A stretch of DNA of 64,000 nucleotides from an uncultured Rubrobacteraceae bacterium (GCA_902806085.1 CADCVH010000079.1:62001-126000); one strand, 5' to 3'; numbered from the stretch's first letter, positions 1 through 8,351 are shown. Program-made: numbers and translations. Notes: generated from the sequence alone by a model not told the origin.

Positions 1-109
1 CCCCGACAGCGGACTCGACGATCTCGTCCGGCGTAACCGGTATGGCCGCGCTCTGGCCCGGCACCGTCATGCCGCCCGTGATCGCCGCGCTGATGATGAC
101 CTTCTCCAC
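1..109 (-). CDS. Beta-keto acid cleavage enzyme (BKACE/DUF849), N-terminal fragment
   Basis: Only the first 36 codons are inside the window; the gene runs off the left edge. The peptide opens with EKVIISAAITGG and continues with an IPVTPDEIVESA stretch, which is the usual first strand and helix of the BKACE family. These zinc enzymes condense a beta-keto acid with acetyl-CoA to give acetoacetate and a CoA ester; the first known member acts on 3-keto-5-aminohexanoate in lysine fermentation. The GTG start at 109 has a GGGAGAA ribosome site six bases upstream. It is divergent from the next gene across a region with a 7-bp GC-rich inverted repeat at 152-169. Substrate cannot be told from this fragment. 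Confidence 0.75.
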   Translation of the reverse strand, partial: MEKVIISAAITGGMTVPGQSAAIPVTPDEIVESAVG

Positions 110-241
110 GCCGTTCTCCCTTTCTCGCCGACTCCCCGACCAATAGTAGGCGCGGCGGCGGACCGCCGCAAACGGTCGCGTAGAATAGGACGGATCACCC
201 CAGCGCCGCCCGTCGGCCGTTCCACAGGAGGTATGAGAAGG

Positions 242-1135
242 TTGTCCAACCCCTACGCCCGGCACAACGAGGAGAGCAAGGCGAACTTCGACCACGTCTA
301 CGACCTGCCTGACCCCAGGGGGTACTTCGAGGCCCTGGGATCCCTGGACTACCAGGCGCCCGAGCACGCCCGCCGCCTCTTCCCGGTCCTGTTGCGGGAG
401 GTCCGCGCCGGGGGCGGCCCGTCCGGCATCCTCGACCTCTGCTGCTCCTACGGCGTAAACGCCGCCCTGCTCGGCCACGGCCTGACCCTCGCGGACCTCT
501 ACGCCCGCTACGCTTCCCCCGGGCTCGGGAAGCTTTCGACCGAAGAGCTCCTGGAAGACGACCGGCGGTTCTACGCCGAAAACAGGCACGAGGCGGCCCC
601 CGGCATCGTCGGCGCGGACTCGGCGGCGAACGCCGTCGGCTACGCGCTGGGGGCCGGGCTGCTGGAGGCGGGTTTCGGGGAGAACTTCGAGACGGACGAC
701 CCGTCGGAGGGTTTCCGGAAGGCCGTCGGCAACGTCGGGCTCGTCACCGTCACCGGCGGCGTGGGCTACGTGTGGGAACGCACCTTCGACCGCCTCCTGA
801 AGGCCGTCGCGGAGGCCCGCCCGGACGGCCGCGCGCCGTGGGTCGCGACCCTGCCGGCACGCCTGGTGGACTACGATCCGCTCTCGAATTTGTTCTCCGG
901 CCACGGTCTCGTCACGGAGAAGCTCTCCGCCCGCACCTTCCCCCAACGCCGCTTCGCCGACGCCGGCGAGCGCAAACACGCCCTCGGGGAGTTGGCGAAA
1001 CTGGGCGTGGACCCGGCGGGCAAAGAGGAAGAGGGCTGGTACTACGCCGACCTCTACCTCTCGCGGCCGGCCGGGGAGGCTTCGAAGGTCCCGCTGGACG
1101 AACTGCTCGAAGCCTCCGGCATCCTGGATTACTGA
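242..1135 (+). CDS. SAM-dependent methyltransferase-like protein
   Basis: About 297 residues, cytosolic, no membrane segment. A Rossmann-type motif I is visible as GILDLCCSYGVNAALL near residue 60, resembling the SAM-binding loop of class I methyltransferases, although the two cysteines replace the usual glycine pattern. A second strand, VTVTGGVGYVWERTF, lies near residue 170. I do not recognise a substrate family. The AGGAGG at 226-231 is only one base from an ATG at 233 but ten from the in-frame TTG at 242, so TTG is preferred. A TAGAAT -10-like hexamer lies at 181-186. It stands alone, converging on the nitrilase gene; the gap between them holds the 12-bp palindrome AGGGCTAGCCCT (1178-1189). 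Confidence 0.72.
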   Translation: MSNPYARHNEESKANFDHVYDLPDPRGYFEALGSLDYQAPEHARRLFPVLLREVRAGGGPSGILDLCCSYGVNAALLGHGLTLADLYARYASPGLGKLSTEELLEDDRRFYAENRHEAAPGIVGADSAANAVGYALGAGLLEAGFGENFETDDPSEGFRKAVGNVGLVTVTGGVGYVWERTFDRLLKAVAEARPDGRAPWVATLPARLVDYDPLSNLFSGHGLVTEKLSARTFPQRRFADAGERKHALGELAKLGVDPAGKEEEGWYYADLYLSRPAGEASKVPLDELLEASGILDY

Positions 1136-1243
1136 GGAGGCCCCGAACTCTCCGGTGCCGAAAGCGGCTCGCAAGGGAGGGCTAGCCCTTCCGCAGACGC
1201 TGCCAGCCGGCTTTACGGCCAATAGCGGGCCGCCCGGATCGCC

Positions 1244-2092
1244 CTAGATCAGGGGTTGCGGGGCAAGCGTTGCGGCGGCCTCCGGGAGCGTGCTGCCGAA
1301 GGAGCCTCGCCAGCGTTCGGGCAGGCCGAGGTCTACTTCGGCGACGCTGCGGTCGTCCGAGCGTCCGCAGAGGCGGTCGCCGTTCGGGCCGTAGACGCCG
1401 CCGGGGGCGTCGAAGCGGGCTTCGGGGTAGTCGCCCATTTGGTTGGCGCTCGCCAGGTAGACGGCGTTGTCGAGGGCACGGGCGGCGCACGCCAGGTCGT
1501 ACTGCCGGCCCCAAGGGTGCCGCCAGCCCGCCGGGGCCAGGATGAGGTCCGCGCCCTTTAACGCCGCCTTGCGCACGGCCTCCGGGGAGCCGAGGTCCCA
1601 GCAGATGACGAGCGCCACGCGCGCCCCGCCCGCGCGGACGACCGGGACCTCGCGGCCTGGGACGAACACGCCGGGCTCGTCGGTGGTCCGCACGAGCCGC
1701 CTCTTTCTGTAGGTCAGCAGGAGCCCCTGCGGCCCGATCAGGTTCGCGCTGTCCGAGACGCCGCCCGACCGCCGCCTCTCGGGGAAGCCGTAGGCCACGT
1801 AAAGGTCGAGGCGGCGGGCCAGTTCGGCGAAGAACGCGGCGCTCGGGCCTCGCCCCGCGTCCTCGGCGTGGCGGTGTATGTTCCCGAGGCCGGCGTACCC
1901 TGTGGTGAAGAGCTCGGGCAGCACGGCCCACCGCAGCCCGGGGTGCGCGCCCTTGGCCGCGGTCACGGCGCGTTCAGCAAGCAAGAGGTTCCCGAGGACG
2001 TCGCCAGGCTCCGGCCGCAGGTGGAGGGCGGCCACGAGCGGGTGCGCGTTCCCGAACGCGCCGGATGGTTCCTCGTGTGCCCCCGGCGCCAA
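1244..2092 (-). CDS. Nitrilase-superfamily carbon-nitrogen hydrolase (copy 1)
   Basis: A 282-residue soluble enzyme that would hydrolyse an amide or nitrile carbon-nitrogen bond. The catalytic triad of the superfamily is intact: Glu60 in LPELF, Lys130 in TYRKRR and Cys164 in ICWDLG. The TTG start at 2092 has a GAGGGAG site upstream that overlaps the end of the Rieske gene; the reading frame stays open far upstream, but only as an antisense-type extension through the Rieske gene. It is the last gene of the oxidase-Rieske-nitrilase operon. A close paralogue lies at 7458-8327, with well over half the residues matching by eye. The branch and the substrate cannot be assigned from sequence alone; an amidase releasing ammonia from an oxygenase product fits the context. 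Confidence 0.87.
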   Translation of the reverse strand: MAPGAHEEPSGAFGNAHPLVAALHLRPEPGDVLGNLLLAERAVTAAKGAHPGLRWAVLPELFTTGYAGLGNIHRHAEDAGRGPSAAFFAELARRLDLYVAYGFPERRRSGGVSDSANLIGPQGLLLTYRKRRLVRTTDEPGVFVPGREVPVVRAGGARVALVICWDLGSPEAVRKAALKGADLILAPAGWRHPWGRQYDLACAARALDNAVYLASANQMGDYPEARFDAPGGVYGPNGDRLCGRSDDRSVAEVDLGLPERWRGSFGSTLPEAAATLAPQPLI

Positions 2093-2106
2093 GCCCTCGT
2101 CTCCCT

Positions 2107-3390
2107 CTAGGTGACCGCGGGCACGGGACGTATCGCGGCCCCGCCGTGCGGGTCCTCGCCGTGCGGGTCCTCGCGGTGCGGGTTTCCACCGTCGCCCAGT
2201 TGGTCCAGGTACCACAGCACGAACGATTCGACGGAGCTCTCCGTGACGGGCGAGAACGGGCCGGGTTCGTAGGCCACGGACCTGATGCCGGCGAAGTTGT
2301 TCTCGCAGAGCTCCCAGTCCTGCTCGCAGGTCGCCCGCCACACGGCGGCCACCCGCCGGGGGTCGTAGTCGACGCCTTCGACGGCGTCCCCCCTGACGAG
2401 GAAGCAGACCTCCACGTGCGTGAGGTCCGGGCCGGCCGGCAGCAGGCGGGTCGTCATGGCGTAGTCGCAGTTGGCGTGGGCCCAGAAGTTGGGGAGGGTG
2501 ATGATGCGCAGGCTGCCCGTCCTGGGGTCCGTGAGGTCCCCCATAAGCGGCGCCGCGAGGCCGCCGTCGAGGCTCTCGGTGAGGAAGCCCTCCTTCAGCG
2601 GCAGCCGGGAGACGCGGTAGGGGGAGCCTTGGGGGAAGCTGATCTCCTCGGGCGCGAGGCCGAGGTCCCGCCAGCGCCTGTACTCGCGGTCCAGGGTCGC
2701 GTCGAAGCCGTCGTCGCTGCGGGTGTCGCCAGGCAGCCCGAGGTCGTAGTTGGACATGCAGAACTCCGGGTGGCTCACCCGGCAGTGGTAGCACTCCCGG
2801 TTGTTCTCCACGAGCGTCTTCCAGTTCGCCCGAACCTCGTAGCTGTGGCGCACCGCGACCTTCGCCCCCTCCAGCCCGTGCGGCCGGAGCTGGGGCCCGA
2901 TGCCCTCGAAGAAGTCGTCGAAGTCCGGCGTGGACTCGTCCGGAGAGAGGCAGACGAAGATGAGGCCGGCCAGCTCGCGGACCACCGCCGAGCGCAGCCG
3001 GTACTCCTCCGCGTCGAAGCCCCCGCCCATCAGCCGGGCGTTGGCGAGGCAGCCGTCGAGCTTGTAGGCCCACTGATGGTAGGGGCACACCAGGGAGCGG
3101 GAGCGTCCCCGCGGCTCGGTGGCGATCCGGGATCCCCGGTGGCGGCACACGTTGAAGTGGGCGCGGACGCCGCCCTCCTTGTCGCGGAGGACGATCAGCT
3201 CCTCCCCGCCCACCGGGAGCAGGAAGTAGTCCCCCGGCTCCGGTATCTCGCACGTGTGGCCGGCGAAAAGCCAGTTGGCGTGGAAGACCCGCGAGAGCTC
3301 CTCCTCGAACAGCCCCCCGTCCAAGTAGAACTGTCGGGGGAGGGTCTTGCCCGGTATCCGGTTTTTCAAGAGGTCGGTCAGGTCCCTCAC
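2107..3390 (-). CDS. Rieske non-heme iron oxygenase, alpha subunit (amine N-dealkylation type)
   Basis: A 427-residue oxygenase. The Rieske [2Fe-2S] ligands are Cys82-x-His84 and Cys102-x2-His105 (CRHRG and CPYHQW). The mononuclear iron triad is His202, His207 and Asp358. Glu199 in ECYHC stands where most ring-hydroxylating oxygenases carry the bridging aspartate, as in the carnitine and betaine-type monooxygenases. Those enzymes oxidise quaternary or N-methyl amines using electrons from a reductase, which is not present in the window. The neighbouring sarcosine-oxidase-type gene, 13 bases upstream, supports a role in stepwise N-demethylation. The C-terminus carries a DPHG repeat made by a 15-bp DNA repeat. 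The exact substrate (betaine, stachydrine, carnitine or other) is not determined. Confidence 0.88.
   Translation of the reverse strand: MRDLTDLLKNRIPGKTLPRQFYLDGGLFEEELSRVFHANWLFAGHTCEIPEPGDYFLLPVGGEELIVLRDKEGGVRAHFNVCRHRGSRIATEPRGRSRSLVCPYHQWAYKLDGCLANARLMGGGFDAEEYRLRSAVVRELAGLIFVCLSPDESTPDFDDFFEGIGPQLRPHGLEGAKVAVRHSYEVRANWKTLVENNRECYHCRVSHPEFCMSNYDLGLPGDTRSDDGFDATLDREYRRWRDLGLAPEEISFPQGSPYRVSRLPLKEGFLTESLDGGLAAPLMGDLTDPRTGSLRIITLPNFWAHANCDYAMTTRLLPAGPDLTHVEVCFLVRGDAVEGVDYDPRRVAAVWRATCEQDWELCENNFAGIRSVAYEPGPFSPVTESSVESFVLWYLDQLGDGGNPHREDPHGEDPHGGAAIRPVPAVT
2144..2187. repeat. 15-bp tandem repeat in the 3' end of the Rieske gene
   Basis: The unit CCGTGCGGGTCCTCG occurs twice exactly (2144-2158 and 2159-2173), followed by a degenerate third copy. 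Read in the gene it encodes a repeated E-D-P-H-G tail beyond the catalytic fold, so unit gain or loss would keep the frame. Confidence 0.85.
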
Positions 3391-3403
3391 TGTCTACTCC
3401 TGA

Positions 3404-4591
3404 TCACGCGTGGAAGGTTTTCTGGAAGGCGGCGTCCGAGACCGCCGGCCGGTCCAACCGGAACGCCCCGATGGGAAAGTCGGACTCCCCGTCCAGGGCC
3501 AGCCCCGAGAGGATGCGCCCGATCAGGCCGGCGAACTTGTAGGCGTGGCCCGCCCCGACGGCCACCGAGATCTGGGGGTACTCAGGCAGGGTGTCGAGGA
3601 CGAAGTGCTGGTCGGGCGGGATCGTGTACAGGCAGGTCTTCGTGTACAACTCGGGCCCGAGGAACCCCGGGACGTGCCTGCCCAAAAAGTCCCGGTAGCG
3701 CTCGATACGGACCGGGTCGGGCTCGAAGGTCCTCGTCCGGGCCGTTACCTCGTGCCCGCCCATGTGCTGGCCGAGCTTGGTGGCGACCTCGCCGTAGACG
3801 GGGAACCCGTAGAAGTTGTCCCTCCCGTGCCACATAAAGACGGGGAAGCGCTCCGGGGAGAACTCCTTGAGGTTCGGCGTCGCGTAGTAGGTGACCTGCT
3901 CCTGGGTGACGGTCATCGGTATCCGCGTGCCCGTCTCCTTCAGGACCTCGTTCGTCCAGGCGTCGCTGGCGACGACGACCCGGTCGGCGAGGTAGGTTCG
4001 CCCGTCGGTTAGGACCTCCACGCCGCTCCCGCTCGGGCGGACGGCCCGGACGGGGGTTCCGTCGAGCACCGTCGCGCCGCGCGAGCGGGCGAGGGCGACG
4101 TGGGCGGCGTTCGCCTTGCGGGCGTCCACGATACCCGTGTCCTTCTGGAAGATCGCGCGCTCGGATCCTTCGAGGCGGAACTGCGGCCAGCGCCGCATGA
4201 GCGAGGCGGGATCCAGCATCTCGTAGTCGAAGCCGTGCTCCTCGAAGGCGGCGACGTAGCCCTCGACGTTGCGGGTGCCGACCTTCTCCGGGTCCCGCTC
4301 GTCGGGGGTCTCTATGACGAGCCCGCCGGTCTTGAAGAGGACCCGGACGCCCGACTCCTCCTCCAACGTCTCCCACGCCTCGTAGGCGTCGGGGGCGAGG
4401 GCCGCGTATTCGGGCTGGTGCTGGGCGAGCCTTATGATGCGGGAGTGGTCCTGGGAGGCGCCCCGCTCGTGGCCGAGCCGGAACTGCTCCAGGCCCAGCA
4501 CCGCCGGCCCGAGCTCCTTAGAGAGCCAGTAGAGGGCCGCCGAACCCAGCCCGCCGCACCCCACGACGATCGTTTCGTATCTGGTGTCCAT
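3404..4591 (-). CDS. Monomeric sarcosine oxidase / N-methyl amino acid oxidase family flavoprotein
   Basis: A 395-residue FAD enzyme that would oxidise a secondary or tertiary N-methyl amine to the demethylated amine, formaldehyde and hydrogen peroxide. The dinucleotide-binding motif GCGGLGSAAL is at residues 11-20. Cys320 in KTCLYTIPPDQHF matches the cysteine that covalently holds FAD in monomeric sarcosine oxidase and N-methyltryptophan oxidase. An ATG at 4591 is preferred over an upstream TTG because the family starts a few residues before the Rossmann strand, although no strong ribosome site is seen. It is the first gene of the operon with the Rieske oxygenase and nitrilase, divergent from the LysR gene. 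Sarcosine or dimethylglycine is a reasonable but unproven substrate. Confidence 0.88.
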   Translation of the reverse strand: MDTRYETIVVGCGGLGSAALYWLSKELGPAVLGLEQFRLGHERGASQDHSRIIRLAQHQPEYAALAPDAYEAWETLEEESGVRVLFKTGGLVIETPDERDPEKVGTRNVEGYVAAFEEHGFDYEMLDPASLMRRWPQFRLEGSERAIFQKDTGIVDARKANAAHVALARSRGATVLDGTPVRAVRPSGSGVEVLTDGRTYLADRVVVASDAWTNEVLKETGTRIPMTVTQEQVTYYATPNLKEFSPERFPVFMWHGRDNFYGFPVYGEVATKLGQHMGGHEVTARTRTFEPDPVRIERYRDFLGRHVPGFLGPELYTKTCLYTIPPDQHFVLDTLPEYPQISVAVGAGHAYKFAGLIGRILSGLALDGESDFPIGAFRLDRPAVSDAAFQKTFHA

Positions 4592-4621
4592 GCCGGAAAT
4601 GTAAGGGCGCCCCCGGGGGCC

Positions 4622-4683
4622 GTCCAATACGTTTTTCGGCGGGGACTATAAGCGCGGCTTATGGGCGGATTCGTATTTGGGAC
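4622..4683. promoter_or_regulatory. Nested dyad operator between the oxidase operon and lysR
   Basis: The core ATAAGC-GCG-GCTTAT at 4648-4662 is a perfect 15-bp dyad and fits the T-N11-A rule of LysR-type binding sites. It sits inside a wider imperfect dyad, GTCCAATACG (4622-4631) and CGTATTTGGGAC (4672-4683). The site is midway between the two divergent genes, as expected for a LysR regulator controlling itself and the oxidase operon. Confidence 0.72.
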
Positions 4684-4753
4684 GGGCCGTTCGCGCGGCC
4701 CGTAAAAGGAGTAGAGTACGGGCACGCAGAATAGAGGTACGGGCGGACCGCAT

Positions 4754-5713
4754 ATGGAACTCAGGCATCTCAGATATTTCGTCGCGGTGGCCGAGGAGCT
4801 GAACTTCAGCCGGGCTGCCGGCAGGATGTACCTCTCTCAACCGGCCCTGAGCCAGCAGATCCGCAAGCTCGAACAGGAGCTGGGGGTCTCCCTCTTCCAC
4901 CGAACGAAAAACCACGTCGCGCTGACCGAGGCCGGGCTGGTCCTGCTGGAGGGCGCCCGCCGGGTCCTGGTGCTGGTCGAGCAGACGGCGCGAGAGGCCA
5001 GGGAGGTGGGCGGCGCCGAGTCCCGTCACCTGAAAGTGGGGTTCCCGGAGTACGCCAACCACACGCCCGTCGCCGACGCCCTGCAGACTTTCCGCAGGCG
5101 CTACCCGTACGTCGAGCTCGAAGAGCACGAGACGTTTACCCTGCAAGAGACGCTCCAGCAGACCGACAAGCTGCGCAAAGGAACGCTCGACGTCGGTTTC
5201 ATGCTCAGGCCCGAAGAGGACGAGACCCTGCAGGTGGAGCGCGTCCTGGACATAGAGCTCGTGGCCGTCCTGCCCGATGACCACCACCTAGCCGACCGGG
5301 ACGAGGTCCACCTGGAAGAGCTGTCCGACGAACGCCTCATCCTCTTCTCGCGCAGCTTCCACCCCCGCTGCTACGACTACGTGGTCGGGTGTTGCAGGGA
5401 GGCTGGCTTCGAGCCCAAGGTCGTCCAGCGCAAAGAGCCGCAGCTTTACTCGGGGGCCACGACCTACAGGATGGTGGCCTCAGGCATCGGGATCGGCATC
5501 GTCGCCCGGCCGGTGGTCTCCGGGTACCGCCCTCACGATGTGATCTTCAAGCCCCTGCGAGACCCCGCGCCCGTGCTGGAACTCGTCGCGGCCTGGCGGT
5601 GCGACGATCCGTCCTCCAACCTGCAAGCCTTTCTGGAGATAGTCCGGGAGCTTACCCCGGGGCCGGGCGAGAGCCCCGCCCCGCCGGACGGGCGCCCCGT
5701 CCTGGGGGTGTGA
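4754..5713 (+). CDS. LysR-family transcriptional regulator
   Basis: A 319-residue DNA-binding regulator. Residues 1-60 form the winged helix-turn-helix, opening MELRHLRYFVAVAEELNFSR and including the recognition segment LSQPALSQQIRKLE. The rest is a periplasmic-binding-protein-like effector domain of normal length, followed by a short proline-rich tail. It is transcribed away from the sarcosine-oxidase/Rieske operon, and the gap contains a clear T-N11-A dyad, so that operon is the likely target. The effector is probably an N-methylated amine or a breakdown product, which is inferred only from the neighbours. It converges on the asparagine synthase gene with 27 bases between them. Confidence 0.92.
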   Translation: MELRHLRYFVAVAEELNFSRAAGRMYLSQPALSQQIRKLEQELGVSLFHRTKNHVALTEAGLVLLEGARRVLVLVEQTAREAREVGGAESRHLKVGFPEYANHTPVADALQTFRRRYPYVELEEHETFTLQETLQQTDKLRKGTLDVGFMLRPEEDETLQVERVLDIELVAVLPDDHHLADRDEVHLEELSDERLILFSRSFHPRCYDYVVGCCREAGFEPKVVQRKEPQLYSGATTYRMVASGIGIGIVARPVVSGYRPHDVIFKPLRDPAPVLELVAAWRCDDPSSNLQAFLEIVRELTPGPGESPAPPDGRPVLGV

Positions 5714-5740
5714 TCCCGGCCGCCCCGCGGACCCGGCCGG

Positions 5741-7270
5741 CTACGCCGTGGCGAAGCGGCTTATGACGCTCTTCGGGCGGACCTCGCCGAGCCCCTCGGC
5801 GAAGATGCGGTAGTAGGCGACCTCCTCGCGGGTGCGCAGCGGCGGGTCAACGTCGTGGCGCTCCCGCTCGAACTCCTCTTCGGTGACGGTCTCCTCCATG
5901 CGGTCCTTAAGGACCGAGGAGGCGCCCGATCCGTCGCCGAACTGGGCCTTTTTGCGCCAGAGAAAGTCGTGGGGGAGCCAGCCGTCGAAGGCCATCCTGA
6001 GGAGCCGTTTTTCGGGTTGGTCCTCGCCCGCGAGCTTCCAACCGGCGGGGAGGGAGAGGCCAAGCGAGATCATGTCCAGCTCCAAGAACGGCACCCGGGC
6101 TTCGAGGCCGTGGGCCATCGTGACCCGGTCGGCCCGCTGCAGGTTCAGGTCGTGAAGGCCCTCGATGGTGCGGACGAGCTCCGTGTGCAGGTCGTCTTCC
6201 GTGCGGAATTCCTCCAGGTACTCGTAGCCGGCGAAGATCTCGTCCGCCCCCTCGCCCGTGAGAACGACCTTGACGTGCCTGGCCGTGAACTCCGCGAGGA
6301 TAAAGTTGGGGACGGCGCTGCGCACGAGCGAGGGGTCGAAGCTCTCGATGGTCCTCACCACTTCCGGGAGGACGTTCAGGGCGTCCTCGGCCGTGTAGAC
6401 GCTCTCGTGGTGCTCGGTGCCGAGGTGCTCGGCGACGGCGCGGGCTGCCAGGAGGTCGGGGGAGTCTTCGAGGCCCACGGCGAAGGTCTTGAGCCTCTCG
6501 CCCCGCTCCTCGTACCACCGGGCCGCGATGGCGGCGACGAGGCTCGAGTCGAGGCCGCCCGAGAGGAAGACGCCGACCGGCACGTCGCCCATCATCTGCC
6601 GCCCGACGGTGCGTATGAGCCGGTCGCGGACCTTCTCCAGGATGCCTTCGGGTATCTCCGCCCCCGGCTCCACCGGCCCGTCGAAGGGCTCCAGGTCCCC
6701 GTCCCCGGGGACGGCGCCGCCGAAGCGGACGAGGCCGCCCCCCGGCGTCCAGTAGTGGCCCGGGGGGAAAGTCTCGACGGACGGCTGCCAGTCCTCGTCG
6801 AAGGCGCGCATCTCGGAGGCGAAGCGGACCAGGCCGTCGCGCCGCGCCCAGTAGAGGGGCTTTATGCCGACCGGGTCGCGGGCGGCGATAAAGGTCCCGT
6901 CCTCGCCGGCCACGAGGAAGGCGTACATCCCGAGCAGCCCCGAGAGCGCTTCGGGGCCGCGCTCGGCGACCAGGCGCAGGGCCACCTCGTTGTCCGAGCG
7001 GGTGGTCGTGTTCTGGTCTTCGAGCGTCTCCAAGATCTCCTGGTGGTTGTAGACCTCGCCGTTGCCGACGAGGTAGAGGCCGCCGTCGGGCGTGACGAGC
7101 GGCTGCTTGCCGCCCTCGACGTCGACGATGGAGAGGCGCCGGTGGCCTAAAGTGTTGCCGGCGACCTCGACGAGCCCGTCGTCGTCGGGTCCGCGGTGGG
7201 CGATCCGGCCCATCATCCGCGCAGCGGTCTCCGGTTCCATCGCGCCGTACCCGCCGACGATTCCGCACAA
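5741..7270 (-). CDS. asnB: Asparagine synthase (glutamine-hydrolysing)
   Basis: A 509-residue class B amidotransferase. Cys2 is the glutaminase nucleophile (start MCGIVGGYG), with the ammonia-site motifs RGPDDDG and GNGEVYNH. The synthetase half carries the PP-loop SGGLDSS at residues 237-243. The expected reaction is aspartate plus glutamine plus ATP giving asparagine. The start is TTG at 7270 with a GGAGAG site; Cys2 fixes the start. The gene sits between two nitrilase paralogues and beside an N-methyl oxidase cluster, so an amide-forming role on another carboxylate is possible, since this family includes non-canonical amidotransferases. It is divergent from the second nitrilase across an 8-bp inverted repeat. 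Confidence 0.88.
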   Translation of the reverse strand: MCGIVGGYGAMEPETAARMMGRIAHRGPDDDGLVEVAGNTLGHRRLSIVDVEGGKQPLVTPDGGLYLVGNGEVYNHQEILETLEDQNTTTRSDNEVALRLVAERGPEALSGLLGMYAFLVAGEDGTFIAARDPVGIKPLYWARRDGLVRFASEMRAFDEDWQPSVETFPPGHYWTPGGGLVRFGGAVPGDGDLEPFDGPVEPGAEIPEGILEKVRDRLIRTVGRQMMGDVPVGVFLSGGLDSSLVAAIAARWYEERGERLKTFAVGLEDSPDLLAARAVAEHLGTEHHESVYTAEDALNVLPEVVRTIESFDPSLVRSAVPNFILAEFTARHVKVVLTGEGADEIFAGYEYLEEFRTEDDLHTELVRTIEGLHDLNLQRADRVTMAHGLEARVPFLELDMISLGLSLPAGWKLAGEDQPEKRLLRMAFDGWLPHDFLWRKKAQFGDGSGASSVLKDRMEETVTEEEFERERHDVDPPLRTREEVAYYRIFAEGLGEVRPKSVISRFATA

Positions 7271-7325
7271 GGCTCTCTCCAGACTTCCGGTTTCCGGTTC
7301 GACCTATGTTACCCGCGGACGCGGA

Positions 7326-7353
7326 CGGTTGTCATGCTACTTTGGGACAACCG
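7326..7353. promoter_or_regulatory. Inverted repeat in the asnB/nitrilase divergent region
   Basis: CGGTTGTC (7326-7333) and GACAACCG (7346-7353) form perfect 8-bp arms around a 12-base spacer. A TAGAAT hexamer at 7417-7422 is a candidate -10 for the nitrilase. The repeat is a plausible operator for either divergent gene; no regulator is identified. Confidence 0.5.
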
Positions 7354-7457
7354 GCGGCGGTTCTGGCCGCCCCATTCTCCGCCACGGGGCCGATACGGCG
7401 GGCGATACCCGGGCTCTAGAATACGGGGGACGGTCGTTCGGCGGAGAGGAGACGCGG

Positions 7458-8327
7458 TTGGCGGAGGTGATCCGGGCAGACTTCGCGGGGGCGACCCCGA
7501 CGCGCCCCCCGGCCGTCGCGACGCTGAACCTGGGCCCGAACCCGGGCGACGTCGGGGGCAACCTCGCCCTGGCCGGACGGGCCATCAGGGAGGCCAAGGG
7601 GCGCGAGCCGGCGCTGCGGTGGGCCGTGCTCCCGGAGCTCTTTACCTGCGGGTACTCCGCCCTGGAGACGGTGCACCGTTTCGCCGAGGGCGCGGAGCGC
7701 GGCCCGAGCGCCCGCTTCTTCGTCTCTTTAGCGCGGGAGCTCGGCATCCACATAGCCTACGGGTTCCCGGAGAGGGTTCCCGGCTCCGTTGCGGGCGTCT
7801 TCGACAGCGCCAACCTTGTCGGGCCCGGCGGGGTCCTCGCCACCTACCGCAAGCGCAACCTGGTCGGGACGACGCCCGAGCACCGCGTCTTTACGCCGGG
7901 GACGGATCTGCCGGTCGTCGAGGCGGGGGGACTGCGGGTTGCGCTCGCCGTCTGCTGGGACCTGGGCTTCCCGGAGGTCGCGCGGGAGGCGGCGGCGCGC
8001 GGGGCCGACCTCGTCCTAGCCCCCGCCGCCTGGCGCGAGCCCTGGGGGCTCCAGTACGGGCTCTCCTGCGCCGCCCGCGCCCTGGACTCCGGCATCCACC
8101 TCGCCAGCGCGAACCAGATAGGCGATTACCCCGAGGCCCGCTTCGGCGCGATGGGCCACGTCTTCGGCCCGGACGGGGCACGTCTCTCCCGGAGCCTTGG
8201 CCCCACAGGCGTCGCCGCGTTGGACCCCGCCGCGCCCGAGCTCTGGCGGGGCTTTTACGGCGATACCCTGCCCGGGCGTGCGGGGACGACGGTTATCGGG
8301 GAAGAGCCGCTGGAGAACTGTTCCTGA
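7458..8327 (+). CDS. Nitrilase-superfamily carbon-nitrogen hydrolase (copy 2)
   Basis: A 289-residue paralogue of the protein at 1244-2092, aligned almost without gaps. The triad is Glu60 (LPELF), Lys132 (TYRKRN) and Cys166 (VCWDLG). The TTG start at 7458 is five bases downstream of a GGAGAGGAGA site. It hydrolyses a carbon-nitrogen bond in an unknown amide or nitrile. The two copies flank the Rieske/oxidase/LysR/asnB block, which suggests duplication within one catabolic locus and possible specialisation for different amides. It is cytosolic, with no signal peptide, and is transcribed divergently from asnB. Confidence 0.88.
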   Translation: MAEVIRADFAGATPTRPPAVATLNLGPNPGDVGGNLALAGRAIREAKGREPALRWAVLPELFTCGYSALETVHRFAEGAERGPSARFFVSLARELGIHIAYGFPERVPGSVAGVFDSANLVGPGGVLATYRKRNLVGTTPEHRVFTPGTDLPVVEAGGLRVALAVCWDLGFPEVAREAAARGADLVLAPAAWREPWGLQYGLSCAARALDSGIHLASANQIGDYPEARFGAMGHVFGPDGARLSRSLGPTGVAALDPAAPELWRGFYGDTLPGRAGTTVIGEEPLENCS

Positions 8328-8351
8328 CCCGGGGCCCGTACCTGGGCGGCC

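Noticed and set aside
2093-3253. N-terminal extension of nitrilase copy 1
   Set aside because: The frame is open to 3253, but the extra residues come from the antisense-like alternate frame of the Rieske gene; the paralogue and ribosome site support TTG 2092.
2065-3837. Long open frame on the plus strand opposite the Rieske and oxidase genes
   Set aside because: It is antisense to two well-recognised genes, and its translation is a low-complexity Val/Glu/Gly/Arg string typical of the complement of GC-rich coding DNA.
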